From positions 62,001-126,000 of the forward strand of contig SEBU01000003.1 in assembly GCA_004173475.1 (NCBI GenBank): 64,000 bases of DNA, read 5' to 3'. The position numbers were made by a program, and so were the translations under genes. This document shows positions 1 to 6,852 of this stretch, one piece after another (within the stretch, counting starts at the first letter, position 1; the number at the start of each line of letters is the position of its first letter). The notes below the pieces were generated by a model. The model saw nothing but the letters and a program-made list of their open reading frames with translations, did no database searches and had not been told where the DNA came from. The DNA is from Gammaproteobacteria bacterium (GTDB taxonomy: Bacteria; Pseudomonadota; Gammaproteobacteria; Pseudomonadales; Cellvibrionaceae).

Positions 1-498
1 GGTTAACTGTAGTTTCCGGTCACAGGGTTGGTAGGCATCTGTATTAACCCCAAGGGCAATACTGCTGGGAAGGTAGGATGGTGCCGCCAGCTCTTGGCGA
101 AGCAGTTCCGCCGCATTAATTTTGGCAAAAAGACGTGTCTCAAAATCCAGCCCAGGGGATAAGCCCAGATAAGCGTGAGTAGGCCGTGCAAAACAATATA
201 TGCAACCGTGCTCACAACCTCGGTAAGGATTGAGAGATACGCTAAATGGCAAATCAGGGGATTGATTACGGGAAAGAATGGTTTTCGCAATTTCATGAGT
301 AACATGTGTTGCCGTAGCGGATCGCTCACCATCTTCGTCCTGCCACCAGCCATCATCAATAGCTTCCGTTTCCTGGGTTTCGTAACGTCCAATTATATGG
401 CTAACGGCCCCCCTACCCTTAAGTGAAGCCAAAGGACGGGAAATCCATGGATCTGGATCTTCAAGGTATTCGTCAGGCGGATTTTCAGGAGTAATCAT
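1..498 (-). CDS. PA0069-family radical SAM protein, 5' part only (spore photoproduct lyase-like)
   Basis: This is the N-terminal 166 codons of a gene that runs off the left edge. It reads open from an ATG at 498-496 to base 1. The sequence contains PYRGCEHGCIYCFARP, the C-x3-C-x2-C cluster that binds the 4Fe-4S of radical SAM enzymes, followed by THAYLGLSPGLDFET and GVNTDAYQP. These are typical of the PA0069/SplB-related family, whose best-known relative repairs spore photoproduct in UV-irradiated DNA; the substrate of PA0069-type proteins is not established. A TTGACA promoter overlapped by a LexA operator sits directly upstream, so it is probably induced by DNA damage. The leader from the predicted start site is only about 20 nt and the Shine-Dalgarno (GGTG) is weak. 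Family assignment is firm; function in DNA repair is inference from relatives and the operator. Confidence 0.85.
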   Translation of the reverse strand, partial: MITPENPPDEYLEDPDPWISRPLASLKGRGAVSHIIGRYETQETEAIDDGWWQDEDGERSATATHVTHEIAKTILSRNQSPDLPFSVSLNPYRGCEHGCIYCFARPTHAYLGLSPGLDFETRLFAKINAAELLRQELAAPSYLPSSIALGVNTDAYQPCDRKLQLT

Positions 499-549
499 AA
501 AAACACCAAAATACTGTTTATACGAACAGTATTTTGGTGTTTTTATGAT
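494..549. promoter_or_regulatory. LexA operator (CTGT-N8-ACAG) inside a long perfect palindrome
   Basis: The core at 514-529 is CTGTTTATACGAACAG, and the flanking bases extend it to TACTGT-N8-ACAGTA, the full gammaproteobacterial LexA consensus. The symmetry does not stop there: the arms at 494-517 and 526-549 are perfectly complementary over 24 bp, far beyond what LexA contacts. The left arm contains the start codon of the radical SAM gene. The operator call is strong; the role of the outer arms is unknown. Confidence 0.85.
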
Positions 550-554
550 GTCAA
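526..554 (-). promoter_or_regulatory. Promoter of the radical SAM gene overlapped by LexA operator
   Basis: On the minus strand a perfect -35 TTGACA (554-549) is followed by a 17-bp spacer and a -10-like TACTGT (531-526). The -10 is the right half of the LexA operator at 514-529, so repressor binding would directly occlude RNA polymerase. The predicted start of transcription falls about 20-25 nt before the ATG at 498. Confidence 0.7.
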
Positions 555-567
555 ATCAAGGTATATT

Positions 568-801
568 TCACTGAATATCGCGTTCACCCACTATGATAAA
601 GCCCAATGAATTTACGGTATCGCCAAGATCAGTGGGTAAGTCAGAATTTTTACCAATTGACGGGGAGTCATTAAATGAGGATAGGGAGTTTAACGAGTTC
701 GGCTCGTCTGTATATTTGCCTGATCCGGAATTGAGGGGACTGCGGTAATAATCTTTATCTAAAGGGCTAATAATAGGCACACGTTGTTGGTGGATTCTCA
801 T
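568..801 (-). CDS. Small hypothetical protein, 77 aa
   Basis: I do not recognise this protein. The ATG at 801 is preceded by GGAG eight bases upstream, a good ribosome binding site, which supports translation. The product is hydrophilic and rich in Ser, Asn, Asp and Pro (for example DEPNSLNSLSSFND), has no signal peptide or membrane segment, and is probably disordered, ending in a short hydrophobic stretch GFIIVGERDIQ. It lies 35 bp downstream of a KGG-like stress protein on the same strand, so the two may be cotranscribed. No function can be assigned. Confidence 0.5.
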   Translation of the reverse strand: MRIHQQRVPIISPLDKDYYRSPLNSGSGKYTDEPNSLNSLSSFNDSPSIGKNSDLPTDLGDTVNSLGFIIVGERDIQ

Positions 802-836
802 AAACGAAACTCCAGCTTACGCTTTTATCAGGGATT

Positions 837-1004
837 TTAATCTTCAGCGCCACGACGCTGCTCATGACTACGATGCCCCGACTCTATGGAGCGGCCAGGA
901 TCTTTTTTCAAATTTCCACTTATTGCACCATTCCCTTTTTTACCGGCCTCAGAAATTCGTTCAGATTGTTCTGAAAAATTTTTATCGCTCTTTTTACTAG
1001 TCAT
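837..1004 (-). CDS. Small KGG-motif-like stress protein, 55 aa
   Basis: This short gene reads from ATG at 1004-1002 to TAA at 839-837, and GAGGA seven bases upstream is a strong Shine-Dalgarno. The product starts MTSKKSDKNFSEQSERISEA and contains one repeat GKKGNGAISGNLKKDPGR. That matches the layout of small general-stress proteins of the YciG/GsiB (KGG) type, where the unit is normally repeated as SEAGKKGG. Here the first glycine pair is KKGNG and the second unit is degenerate (SIESGHRSHEQRRG). It is very hydrophilic and probably disordered. Assignment rests on this motif only; members are associated with stress and stationary-phase expression, but the mechanism is unclear. Confidence 0.6.
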   Translation of the reverse strand: MTSKKSDKNFSEQSERISEAGKKGNGAISGNLKKDPGRSIESGHRSHEQRRGAED

Positions 1005-1401
1005 TTTTTAGTCCTCACAATAATTACGTAATTAACATGGGTAAAAAGTTGACTTCATATATTCTAAAAAATTCCAGTTAAATTTCAATTAATCTAAAAG
1101 CATTTTATACAGCAATAAAATTGCTTTTCGAAGCTAATGAGGCGACGAGGACAAAAATAATTTTATTTAGTAATTTATACGACACATATTTTTAAGGGAA
1201 CTTTTGAACACGTGCTTTATCACATGCATACACTCACAACTAAAGGGCTAATTACTTGTGCGGTTCCGTACAGAGAAATATGAAGAACTTTTTTAAACTA
1301 AATCCGTAGATACTGAAAATCTGGGTTTAATTTATTACATAGTCTTAATTTTTTTAAGACTTTCATTCAGTTCTAAACTTTCATTTGCAGGAGTAAAGAT
1401 T
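1005..1401. other. AT-rich intergenic region, divergent promoters
   Basis: This stretch of about 400 bases separates the divergent KGG-like gene and the PRC-barrel gene. It is AT-rich and I see no open frame with a ribosome binding site, no RNA gene and no convincing long hairpin. It must hold the promoters of both flanking genes; no single -35/-10 pair stands out clearly. Confidence 0.5.
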
Positions 1402-1818
1402 ATGAATTATGACAATCGCGATACTTACGGTATGTACAAAAAAGAATATCATACAGGTCCAGGCCCTCGCCTAATGGGTGCAGACACCTTGAATGGTAAC
1501 GATGTTTACAACACAGCCGACGAAGACCTTGGTGATATTAAAGAAATTATGCTCGACGTTGCCGCAGGCAAAGTTGCGTACGCAGTTCTTTCATACGGTG
1601 GCGTTTTTGGTCTAGGCGAAAAACTTTTTGCTGTACCTTGGAAGGCGTTGAAACTGGACACAGTAAACAAGCGTTTCGTTTTGGATATTAGTAAAGAACG
1701 CCTTGAAAACGCTCCTGGCTTTGATAAAGATGATTGGCCAGACATGACTGACCGTAATTGGGCAGACAGCATTCATAATTTTTATGATAATGATGCATTT
1801 AATAGACGCCAGCATTAA
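1402..1818 (+). CDS. PRC-barrel domain protein, 138 aa
   Basis: A single PRC-barrel domain spans roughly residues 18-95: DVYNTADEDLGDIKEIMLDVAAG, then AYAVLSYGGVFGLGEKLFAVPW, then the strand-rich FVLDISKERLENAP. PRC-barrel proteins of this stand-alone type are common stress or envelope-associated genes in proteobacteria and their biochemical role is poorly defined. The start is supported by AGGAG nine bases before the ATG at 1402. The C-terminal tail (WADSIHNFYDNDAFNRR) follows the usual DKDDWP motif. The gene is monocistronic, with a rho-independent terminator 25 bp after the stop. It has no signal peptide and is likely cytoplasmic. Confidence 0.85.
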   Translation: MNYDNRDTYGMYKKEYHTGPGPRLMGADTLNGNDVYNTADEDLGDIKEIMLDVAAGKVAYAVLSYGGVFGLGEKLFAVPWKALKLDTVNKRFVLDISKERLENAPGFDKDDWPDMTDRNWADSIHNFYDNDAFNRRQH

Positions 1819-1842
1819 TTAGCTGCGCTCTAATGTCATCAG

Positions 1843-1873
1843 AAGCCGCATGAAAATGCGGCTTTGTTTTTTT
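1843..1873 (+). terminator. Rho-independent terminator after PRC-barrel gene
   Basis: The 9-bp stem AAGCCGCAT / ATGCGGCTT closes a GAAA tetraloop and is followed by TGTTTTTTTAT. Confidence 0.9.
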
Positions 1874-1930
1874 ATAGACTTAAAATCGCCTCCAATCATA
1901 TCCGCCTAATAATTTACTAGCCCTCGCAAA

Positions 1931-1952
1931 CTGTATCCATAACCAGTATAAT
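1931..1952 (+). promoter_or_regulatory. -10 box with adjacent degenerate LexA-like site
   Basis: TATAAT at 1947-1952 is a perfect -10, 30 bases before the ATG of the VRR-NUC gene. Immediately upstream, 1931-1946 reads CTGTATCCATAACCAG, which differs from CTGT-N8-ACAG at one core base (C for A). No good -35 is present. Weak LexA control is possible but not certain. Confidence 0.4.
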
Positions 1953-1982
1953 CTAATTCCCCATTTTCGCCCATACCTGGTC

Positions 1983-3641
1983 ATGACTCAAGTACCTGTT
2001 GCCATACCGCCTGATTATTACCTCACTAATTTCAAATTTTTAGTGAAATGGGTGGTTGCGCGTTATGCGGATTTACTAGATAAAAGTGAACAAGATTTTG
2101 TAGAAAAATTCGAACGATTGGGTCATTCAAGCCAATGCTTATTTGTACGTCTTTCCAGCCGAAAGGGTAATTTATTTCGTACCGATAAATGGAAGTATAC
2201 CGAGATCAGCTCATTAGAAGCTGCAGCTGAAGGCCTAATCAGGTCAGGATTTATAAGTACTAACTCATTATTAAGTATTTCAGATGCGGTTAACTTACTG
2301 ACTAAAGCTGAAGCTTTAACACTTTTTAAAAATGAGTTAAAGACATACAAAAACGAGCGTAAAGAAGTCCTGGTCGAGTTGCTTGCGCAACAATATCCAT
2401 CTACCAACACTTGGCGATTCTGGACTCAACATAAATTTGGCGACGTTTATCGCATAGAAACTGGAAATATAATTGCTAACTTTATGTTGTTATTTTTTGG
2501 CAATGCTCACCAAAATCTTACTGAATTTGTGCTTCAGGATCTCGGTTTGTATCGTTATGAAAATTATGAAATCCATCAACACAATCGAATTTTTAAAAGC
2601 CGTGCGGAACTTGAAGAATACCAACAACTTCTTTTGCTGCGCGAGCAGCTTGCAATGGTCACCACACTCGACGAATTAATCGCCATTACGGAAGCGCTAG
2701 GCTCCAATCCCGCAAGTAAAGCAATGGAAACGCGGTATGCGCGTTTCTACAATCAACTTGCTTACGAATTCGAACGCTTTGGCCAAGACAATATCGCTTT
2801 TGGCCTATACCAAAAGAGCCATCTTCCACCTGCTCGTGAGCGACGTATTCGTGTGCTGGAAAAGCAAGGTGAATACGCTGCTGCCTGGCAATTATTAACT
2901 GAATTAATCGATAAACCTTACAACGAGCATGAATTGCAGGTTGGCGAGCGAATGATTGCGCGACTGTCAAAAAAAGTTGGAAATTCGATTCTCAAAAAAA
3001 AGCCTTCGTCAATACTAACGACGCACCTGGAGCTACCGCGTTTATGTGATGAAACTGGCAGCTATTTAAATGTAGAGGAAATATCACGCTTATATTTCAA
3101 TGTAGAATCCGCCCCCTGCTTTTATGTAGAAAACCAATTGCTTATCGGATTATTCGGTTTATGGTTATGGCCCGAGATTTTTCGCAATGTGGATGGTGCT
3201 TTTGCAAATCCTTTTCAGTCAGCACCGCTAGATATGTATGACGCTAGTTTTATCCGCTTGCGGCCTCAAATTAGTGAATTGTGGAATTTATTCGATGATA
3301 ACTCCCATCAAGAACATATTCGCAACTATTGGAAAGAAAAATATGGCCTCGAAAACCATTTTGTAAACTGGCGATACCTTGACCAAACAGCTCTTGAATA
3401 TGCACTCGATTGTATTCCCGCACAACACTTGAAATTTATTTTCAAACGCCTTTTATTTGATGTGAAAAGCAATCGCAGCGGTCTGCCGGATTTAATTCAA
3501 TTTTTCCCTGAACAACGTCATTATCGTATGCTGGAGATAAAGGGTCCCGGAGATCGCATTCAAGATAACCAACAACGCTGGCTGGAATATTTTTTAAAGC
3601 ATGGAATTCCTGCAGAGGTAATCTATGTTAAATGGCAATAA
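1983..3641 (+). CDS. FAN1-like VRR-NUC domain nuclease, 552 aa
   Basis: The C-terminal part (about residues 440-552) is a VRR-NUC PD-(D/E)xK nuclease. Asp503 lies in RSGLPDL, the catalytic pair Glu518-x-Lys520 in LEIKGPGD, then DNQQRW and a C-terminal VIYVKW. The N-terminal ~430 residues are helical with TPR/SAP-like segments, as in bacterial homologues of human FAN1, a structure-specific 5' flap endonuclease and exonuclease involved in interstrand crosslink repair. All predicted metal-binding residues are present, so the enzyme should be active. The stop lies 17 nt inside the next gene (helicase), indicating translational coupling; the same nuclease-helicase pair is found in pseudomonads. 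It probably acts on branched DNA with the helicase product. Cytoplasmic. Confidence 0.88.
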   Translation: MTQVPVAIPPDYYLTNFKFLVKWVVARYADLLDKSEQDFVEKFERLGHSSQCLFVRLSSRKGNLFRTDKWKYTEISSLEAAAEGLIRSGFISTNSLLSISDAVNLLTKAEALTLFKNELKTYKNERKEVLVELLAQQYPSTNTWRFWTQHKFGDVYRIETGNIIANFMLLFFGNAHQNLTEFVLQDLGLYRYENYEIHQHNRIFKSRAELEEYQQLLLLREQLAMVTTLDELIAITEALGSNPASKAMETRYARFYNQLAYEFERFGQDNIAFGLYQKSHLPPARERRIRVLEKQGEYAAAWQLLTELIDKPYNEHELQVGERMIARLSKKVGNSILKKKPSSILTTHLELPRLCDETGSYLNVEEISRLYFNVESAPCFYVENQLLIGLFGLWLWPEIFRNVDGAFANPFQSAPLDMYDASFIRLRPQISELWNLFDDNSHQEHIRNYWKEKYGLENHFVNWRYLDQTALEYALDCIPAQHLKFIFKRLLFDVKSNRSGLPDLIQFFPEQRHYRMLEIKGPGDRIQDNQQRWLEYFLKHGIPAEVIYVKWQ

Positions 3642-5892
3642 AGCGCCAGTTGTTGCAGTAAAAACCCTCATTGAGTTTGCGGCCAAATCCGGTAGTCTTG
3701 ATCGAAAATTTACCCCATCACCAAGTGGTCAAGAAGGAATTGAGGGGCATAAGCGAGTTACATCAAACAGGCCTGATAACTATCAAATTGAACTCGGGCT
3801 TAGCATTGAATATGGCGGTCTTGTTTTTCGTGGACGCGCTGATGGCTATTCACCTGATGCGCATTGCCTTGAAGAAATTAAAACCTTCTATGGTGATGTC
3901 GATTTAATTCCTGAAAATCACCGCGATTTACATTGGGCTCAGGCAAAATGTTATGGATGGATGTTATGCACGCAATTGGAGTGCGAATATGTAAATCTTG
4001 CACTCATTTACTTCAATTTAAGCACACAAAAAGAATACCGCTTTGAGCAATGCATGAGCGCGCAGGATTTAAAACTCTACGGTGAATCCCTGGCAGAGAA
4101 ATATCGCCAGTGGCAAAACAATATTAATCAACGAATGAGTCAGCTTGATGCATGGATCGAACAGCTGGAATTTCCCTACGACAATATGCATCCATCACAG
4201 CGTCTTATGGCTGAAGCAGTTTATAAAGCGGCAGCAATGGGTCGAGTAGTATTGGCTGAAGCGCCAACAGGCACAGGTAAAACCTTGGCGGGATTGTTTC
4301 CTGCGATTAAATCCATGATCCGTACTCCGGTTAATAAAGTTTTTTACCTTACAGCAAAAACTACCGGTAAGCAGTTAGCATTGGAAAATATAAAGCTAAT
4401 CGCAACGGACAAAACACCTTTGCGAGCCTTGGAACTTACCGCTCAAGAAAAGGCGTGTCTGGAACCCGATAAGCTATGCCGCGGCGATTCTTGTATTTAT
4501 GCTCTAGATTTTTATACCAAACTTCAACCTGCACGAAAAATTGCGTATGACGAGCCCATGCTGGATAAACAAAAACTTAAAGAGCTTGCGCTGAAATTTG
4601 AGATATGCCCTTTCTACCTGGCGATGGAAATGAGTCGCTGGGCAGATGTTGTGGTAGCAGATGTAAATTATTATTTTGATGGAACCCCCTTATTACTAGG
4701 GCTTACTAAAGAGTTTAATTGGAAACCCTACCTACTCATTGATGAGAGCCACAACTTAATTGAACGTGGCCGACAAATGTACTCTGCGGAATTAAGTCGA
4801 TCACACTTACTCAGCGCAAAGAAGAATGTTCCGGCTACTATAAAAAAATCATTAACACGCATTAACAAATTATGGTTGGATTTAATTAAGAGTTTACCGG
4901 AAGAAAGTTTTTCGCTAATTCCTGTGCTACCCGAAAAATTTGGAGTGGCGTTGGTAGAATTTACAAATGACTACATCGCCTTTTTGCAAAAAAATCCTGA
5001 ACACCCTGTTCAACATACCAGTGCGCAAGAATTCTTTTTTTCAGCTCTTAACTATCAAAAAGTGATTGACACCTTAAGCGAGGATTTTTGTATCGATATG
5101 CAAAATGTGAGGTCGAAAGAAGAGGTTCTTACGTTAAGAAATTTAATACCGGCTGATTTATTAGCCGAACGCTTAATTCACGCTCATTGCGCTTGTTTCT
5201 TTTCAGCGACGCTGCATCCCGCTCATTATTATCACAACTTGCTTGGCTTGCCAGATGACGCAGTTCATATCACCGTACCCTCACCTTTTTCGTCAAATCA
5301 ACTCATTGTTAACATAGCTGATAATTTATCGACCCGCTTTAAAGACCGTGAAGCGGCTATTGAACCCCTTTGCGATATTATTCGAACACAAATTAACAAC
5401 GTCAAAGGCAACGCTATTGTATTTTTTTCCAGTTATGATTTTTTACAAAAAACTGAAACCAGATTGCGTGAAAAGCTTATCGATGATGACATAAAATTTG
5501 TCGTTCAATCACGGCGAATGAATGAGTTCGACCGACAAGAATTTATCAATCAATTCAGCGCACATAATAATTTATTGGGCTTGGCTGTGCTCGGAGGAGC
5601 GTTTAGCGAAGGTATAGATCTTTCCGGCGATGCCCTTAAAGGAGTTTTCATCGCCACCCTCGGCTTACCGCAGTTGAATCCGATTACCCAACATTTGAAT
5701 AAAGTTATGCAAACCAAATTTCAACGTGGCTATGAGTTCACCTTCATTTATCCTGGCATACAAAAAGTGATTCAAGCAGCCGGTCGCGTCATTCGTACTA
5801 CAGCTGACACTGGTTATTTGTGGTTATTAGATGAGCGTTTTCAGCAAAAGGATATTAAAAAATTACTGCCACACTGGTGGAATCTTCACTGA
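3625..5892 (+). CDS. XPD/DinG-type Fe-S DNA helicase with N-terminal PD-(D/E)xK nuclease-like domain, 755 aa
   Basis: Residues about 45-170 form a Cas4/RecB-like PD-(D/E)xK domain with GRADG (Asp73), Glu84-x-Lys86 and Gln106-x3-Tyr110, so its catalytic set looks intact. From about residue 195 a superfamily 2 helicase of the XPD/DinG group follows: Walker A EAPTGTGKT (212-220), a four-cysteine Fe-S domain (Cys278, Cys285, Cys290, Cys328), a DESH motif II (373-376), and C-terminal motifs GGAFSEGIDL and QAAGRVIRT. It should unwind DNA 5' to 3', as known for this family. ATG at 3625 has GAGG six bases upstream and overlaps the nuclease gene by 17 nt. The pair probably processes forked or crosslinked DNA; the exact substrate is unknown. 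Confidence 0.88.
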   Translation: MLNGNKAPVVAVKTLIEFAAKSGSLDRKFTPSPSGQEGIEGHKRVTSNRPDNYQIELGLSIEYGGLVFRGRADGYSPDAHCLEEIKTFYGDVDLIPENHRDLHWAQAKCYGWMLCTQLECEYVNLALIYFNLSTQKEYRFEQCMSAQDLKLYGESLAEKYRQWQNNINQRMSQLDAWIEQLEFPYDNMHPSQRLMAEAVYKAAAMGRVVLAEAPTGTGKTLAGLFPAIKSMIRTPVNKVFYLTAKTTGKQLALENIKLIATDKTPLRALELTAQEKACLEPDKLCRGDSCIYALDFYTKLQPARKIAYDEPMLDKQKLKELALKFEICPFYLAMEMSRWADVVVADVNYYFDGTPLLLGLTKEFNWKPYLLIDESHNLIERGRQMYSAELSRSHLLSAKKNVPATIKKSLTRINKLWLDLIKSLPEESFSLIPVLPEKFGVALVEFTNDYIAFLQKNPEHPVQHTSAQEFFFSALNYQKVIDTLSEDFCIDMQNVRSKEEVLTLRNLIPADLLAERLIHAHCACFFSATLHPAHYYHNLLGLPDDAVHITVPSPFSSNQLIVNIADNLSTRFKDREAAIEPLCDIIRTQINNVKGNAIVFFSSYDFLQKTETRLREKLIDDDIKFVVQSRRMNEFDRQEFINQFSAHNNLLGLAVLGGAFSEGIDLSGDALKGVFIATLGLPQLNPITQHLNKVMQTKFQRGYEFTFIYPGIQKVIQAAGRVIRTTADTGYLWLLDERFQQKDIKKLLPHWWNLH

Positions 5893-5960
5893 CCAAAATC
5901 GGTTATCTCAAAAGGTAGGATTGATAAGGCCATCTCAACGATAAATATTCTAAGCCTCCC

Positions 5961-6007
5961 TTGACGCCTTTTATCTCGCTTGGATTATACTGTATTTACA
6001 TACAGTA
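5961..6007 (+). promoter_or_regulatory. imuA promoter with LexA operator
   Basis: A perfect LexA box CTGTATTTACATACAG (5990-6005, extended to TACTGT-N8-ACAGTA at 5988-6007) lies 16 bp before the imuA start. It overlaps a -10 (TATACT, 5986-5991) with an upstream TTGACG -35 at 5961-5966 (19-bp spacer). This is the expected SOS control for an imuA-imuB-dnaE2 operon. Confidence 0.92.
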
Positions 6008-6021
6008 TTGGCATTTCAATC

Positions 6022-6852
6022 ATGACTAGCTTACCGCCTGATTATTCTGAAGAAGGGTTTTCTGAAACAGGTTTTCCTGAAACTGACGCTTGCCTTCTTG
6101 ATCCGTACAAACCAGAGCTTTCTGGCATAGAGCTGGAACAACTACTACATCGCTCTGATATATGGCGTGGTGATTCAAGAAATTTTGTCGCCCGAACAAG
6201 TGTTGATAGCGGATTTCCTGCATTGAATACCGTACTTCTCAATGAAGGTTGGCCAACCCAAGCCCTAATAGAGATTTGCCAAAAAGGCTTACATCAACAG
6301 GAATGGTTATTATTTTCCAAGGTATTAACCAAAACAGAAGGATATATTGTTTTGCTCAATCCCCCCGCCATGCCTTTTTGCCAAGCCTTGATTCAGGCAG
6401 GTATAGACTTGGATCGGGTTATTGTCGTGCAAGTAACCAATAAAGCAGATTTTCTGGCAAGTTTTGTTGAATTAGCGCGAACCGAATCCTGCGAAGTTCT
6501 GTTGGCGTGGCAACCAAAACAATCACTGACCTATACTGAATTACGTAAATGTCTGCTGGCAAGTAATGAAAATACCGGGCTGTGTGTTCTTATTCGGCCC
6601 GAAGCTGCCTATCAACAAGCCTCACCGGCAACCTTGCGGCTACTAATAGAAATAAGATCTACAGATCTTTATGTTCAGATTTTCAAACAAAAAGGATATT
6701 TGCAGCATTCGGAGCCTGTTAGCGTGTCACTTCCAAAAGCATGGAAAGGCTTTTTGCCTTATCACCTTTTGGATCAAATAAATTTACCTGGTCACTCACC
6801 TGCCAAACGCAAATCAGGGTCTGTCATTCCTATGAGGCGAGGCAAACGATGA
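6022..6852 (+). CDS. imuA: ImuA, RecA/SulA-like translesion mutasome protein, 276 aa
   Basis: First gene of the SOS-inducible imuA-imuB-dnaE2 cassette. The product has the typical ImuA segment SGFPALNTVLLNEGWPTQAL, corresponding to the region before the Walker A loop of RecA, but no GxxxxGK[ST] loop follows, so it is RecA-like without the canonical ATP site. ImuA proteins act with ImuB in damage-induced mutagenesis by DnaE2. The start at 6022 is chosen because an upstream in-frame start at 5980 would lie within the promoter and LexA operator. The stop overlaps the imuB start (ATGA). A basic C-terminal tail (AKRKSGSVIPMRRGKR) is present. Cytoplasmic. Confidence 0.9.
   Translation: MTSLPPDYSEEGFSETGFPETDACLLDPYKPELSGIELEQLLHRSDIWRGDSRNFVARTSVDSGFPALNTVLLNEGWPTQALIEICQKGLHQQEWLLFSKVLTKTEGYIVLLNPPAMPFCQALIQAGIDLDRVIVVQVTNKADFLASFVELARTESCEVLLAWQPKQSLTYTELRKCLLASNENTGLCVLIRPEAAYQQASPATLRLLIEIRSTDLYVQIFKQKGYLQHSEPVSVSLPKAWKGFLPYHLLDQINLPGHSPAKRKSGSVIPMRRGKR

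Noticed and set aside
494..549. The palindrome as a rho-independent terminator or CRISPR-like repeat
   Set aside because: The loop and inner arms are an exact LexA consensus overlapping a promoter, there is no U-tract pattern outside a symmetric A/T run, and there is only one copy.
568..801. The 77-aa orphan as part of the radical SAM transcript
   Set aside because: It ends before the SOS promoter and would have to read through the LexA region; it more likely belongs with the KGG-like gene upstream of it.
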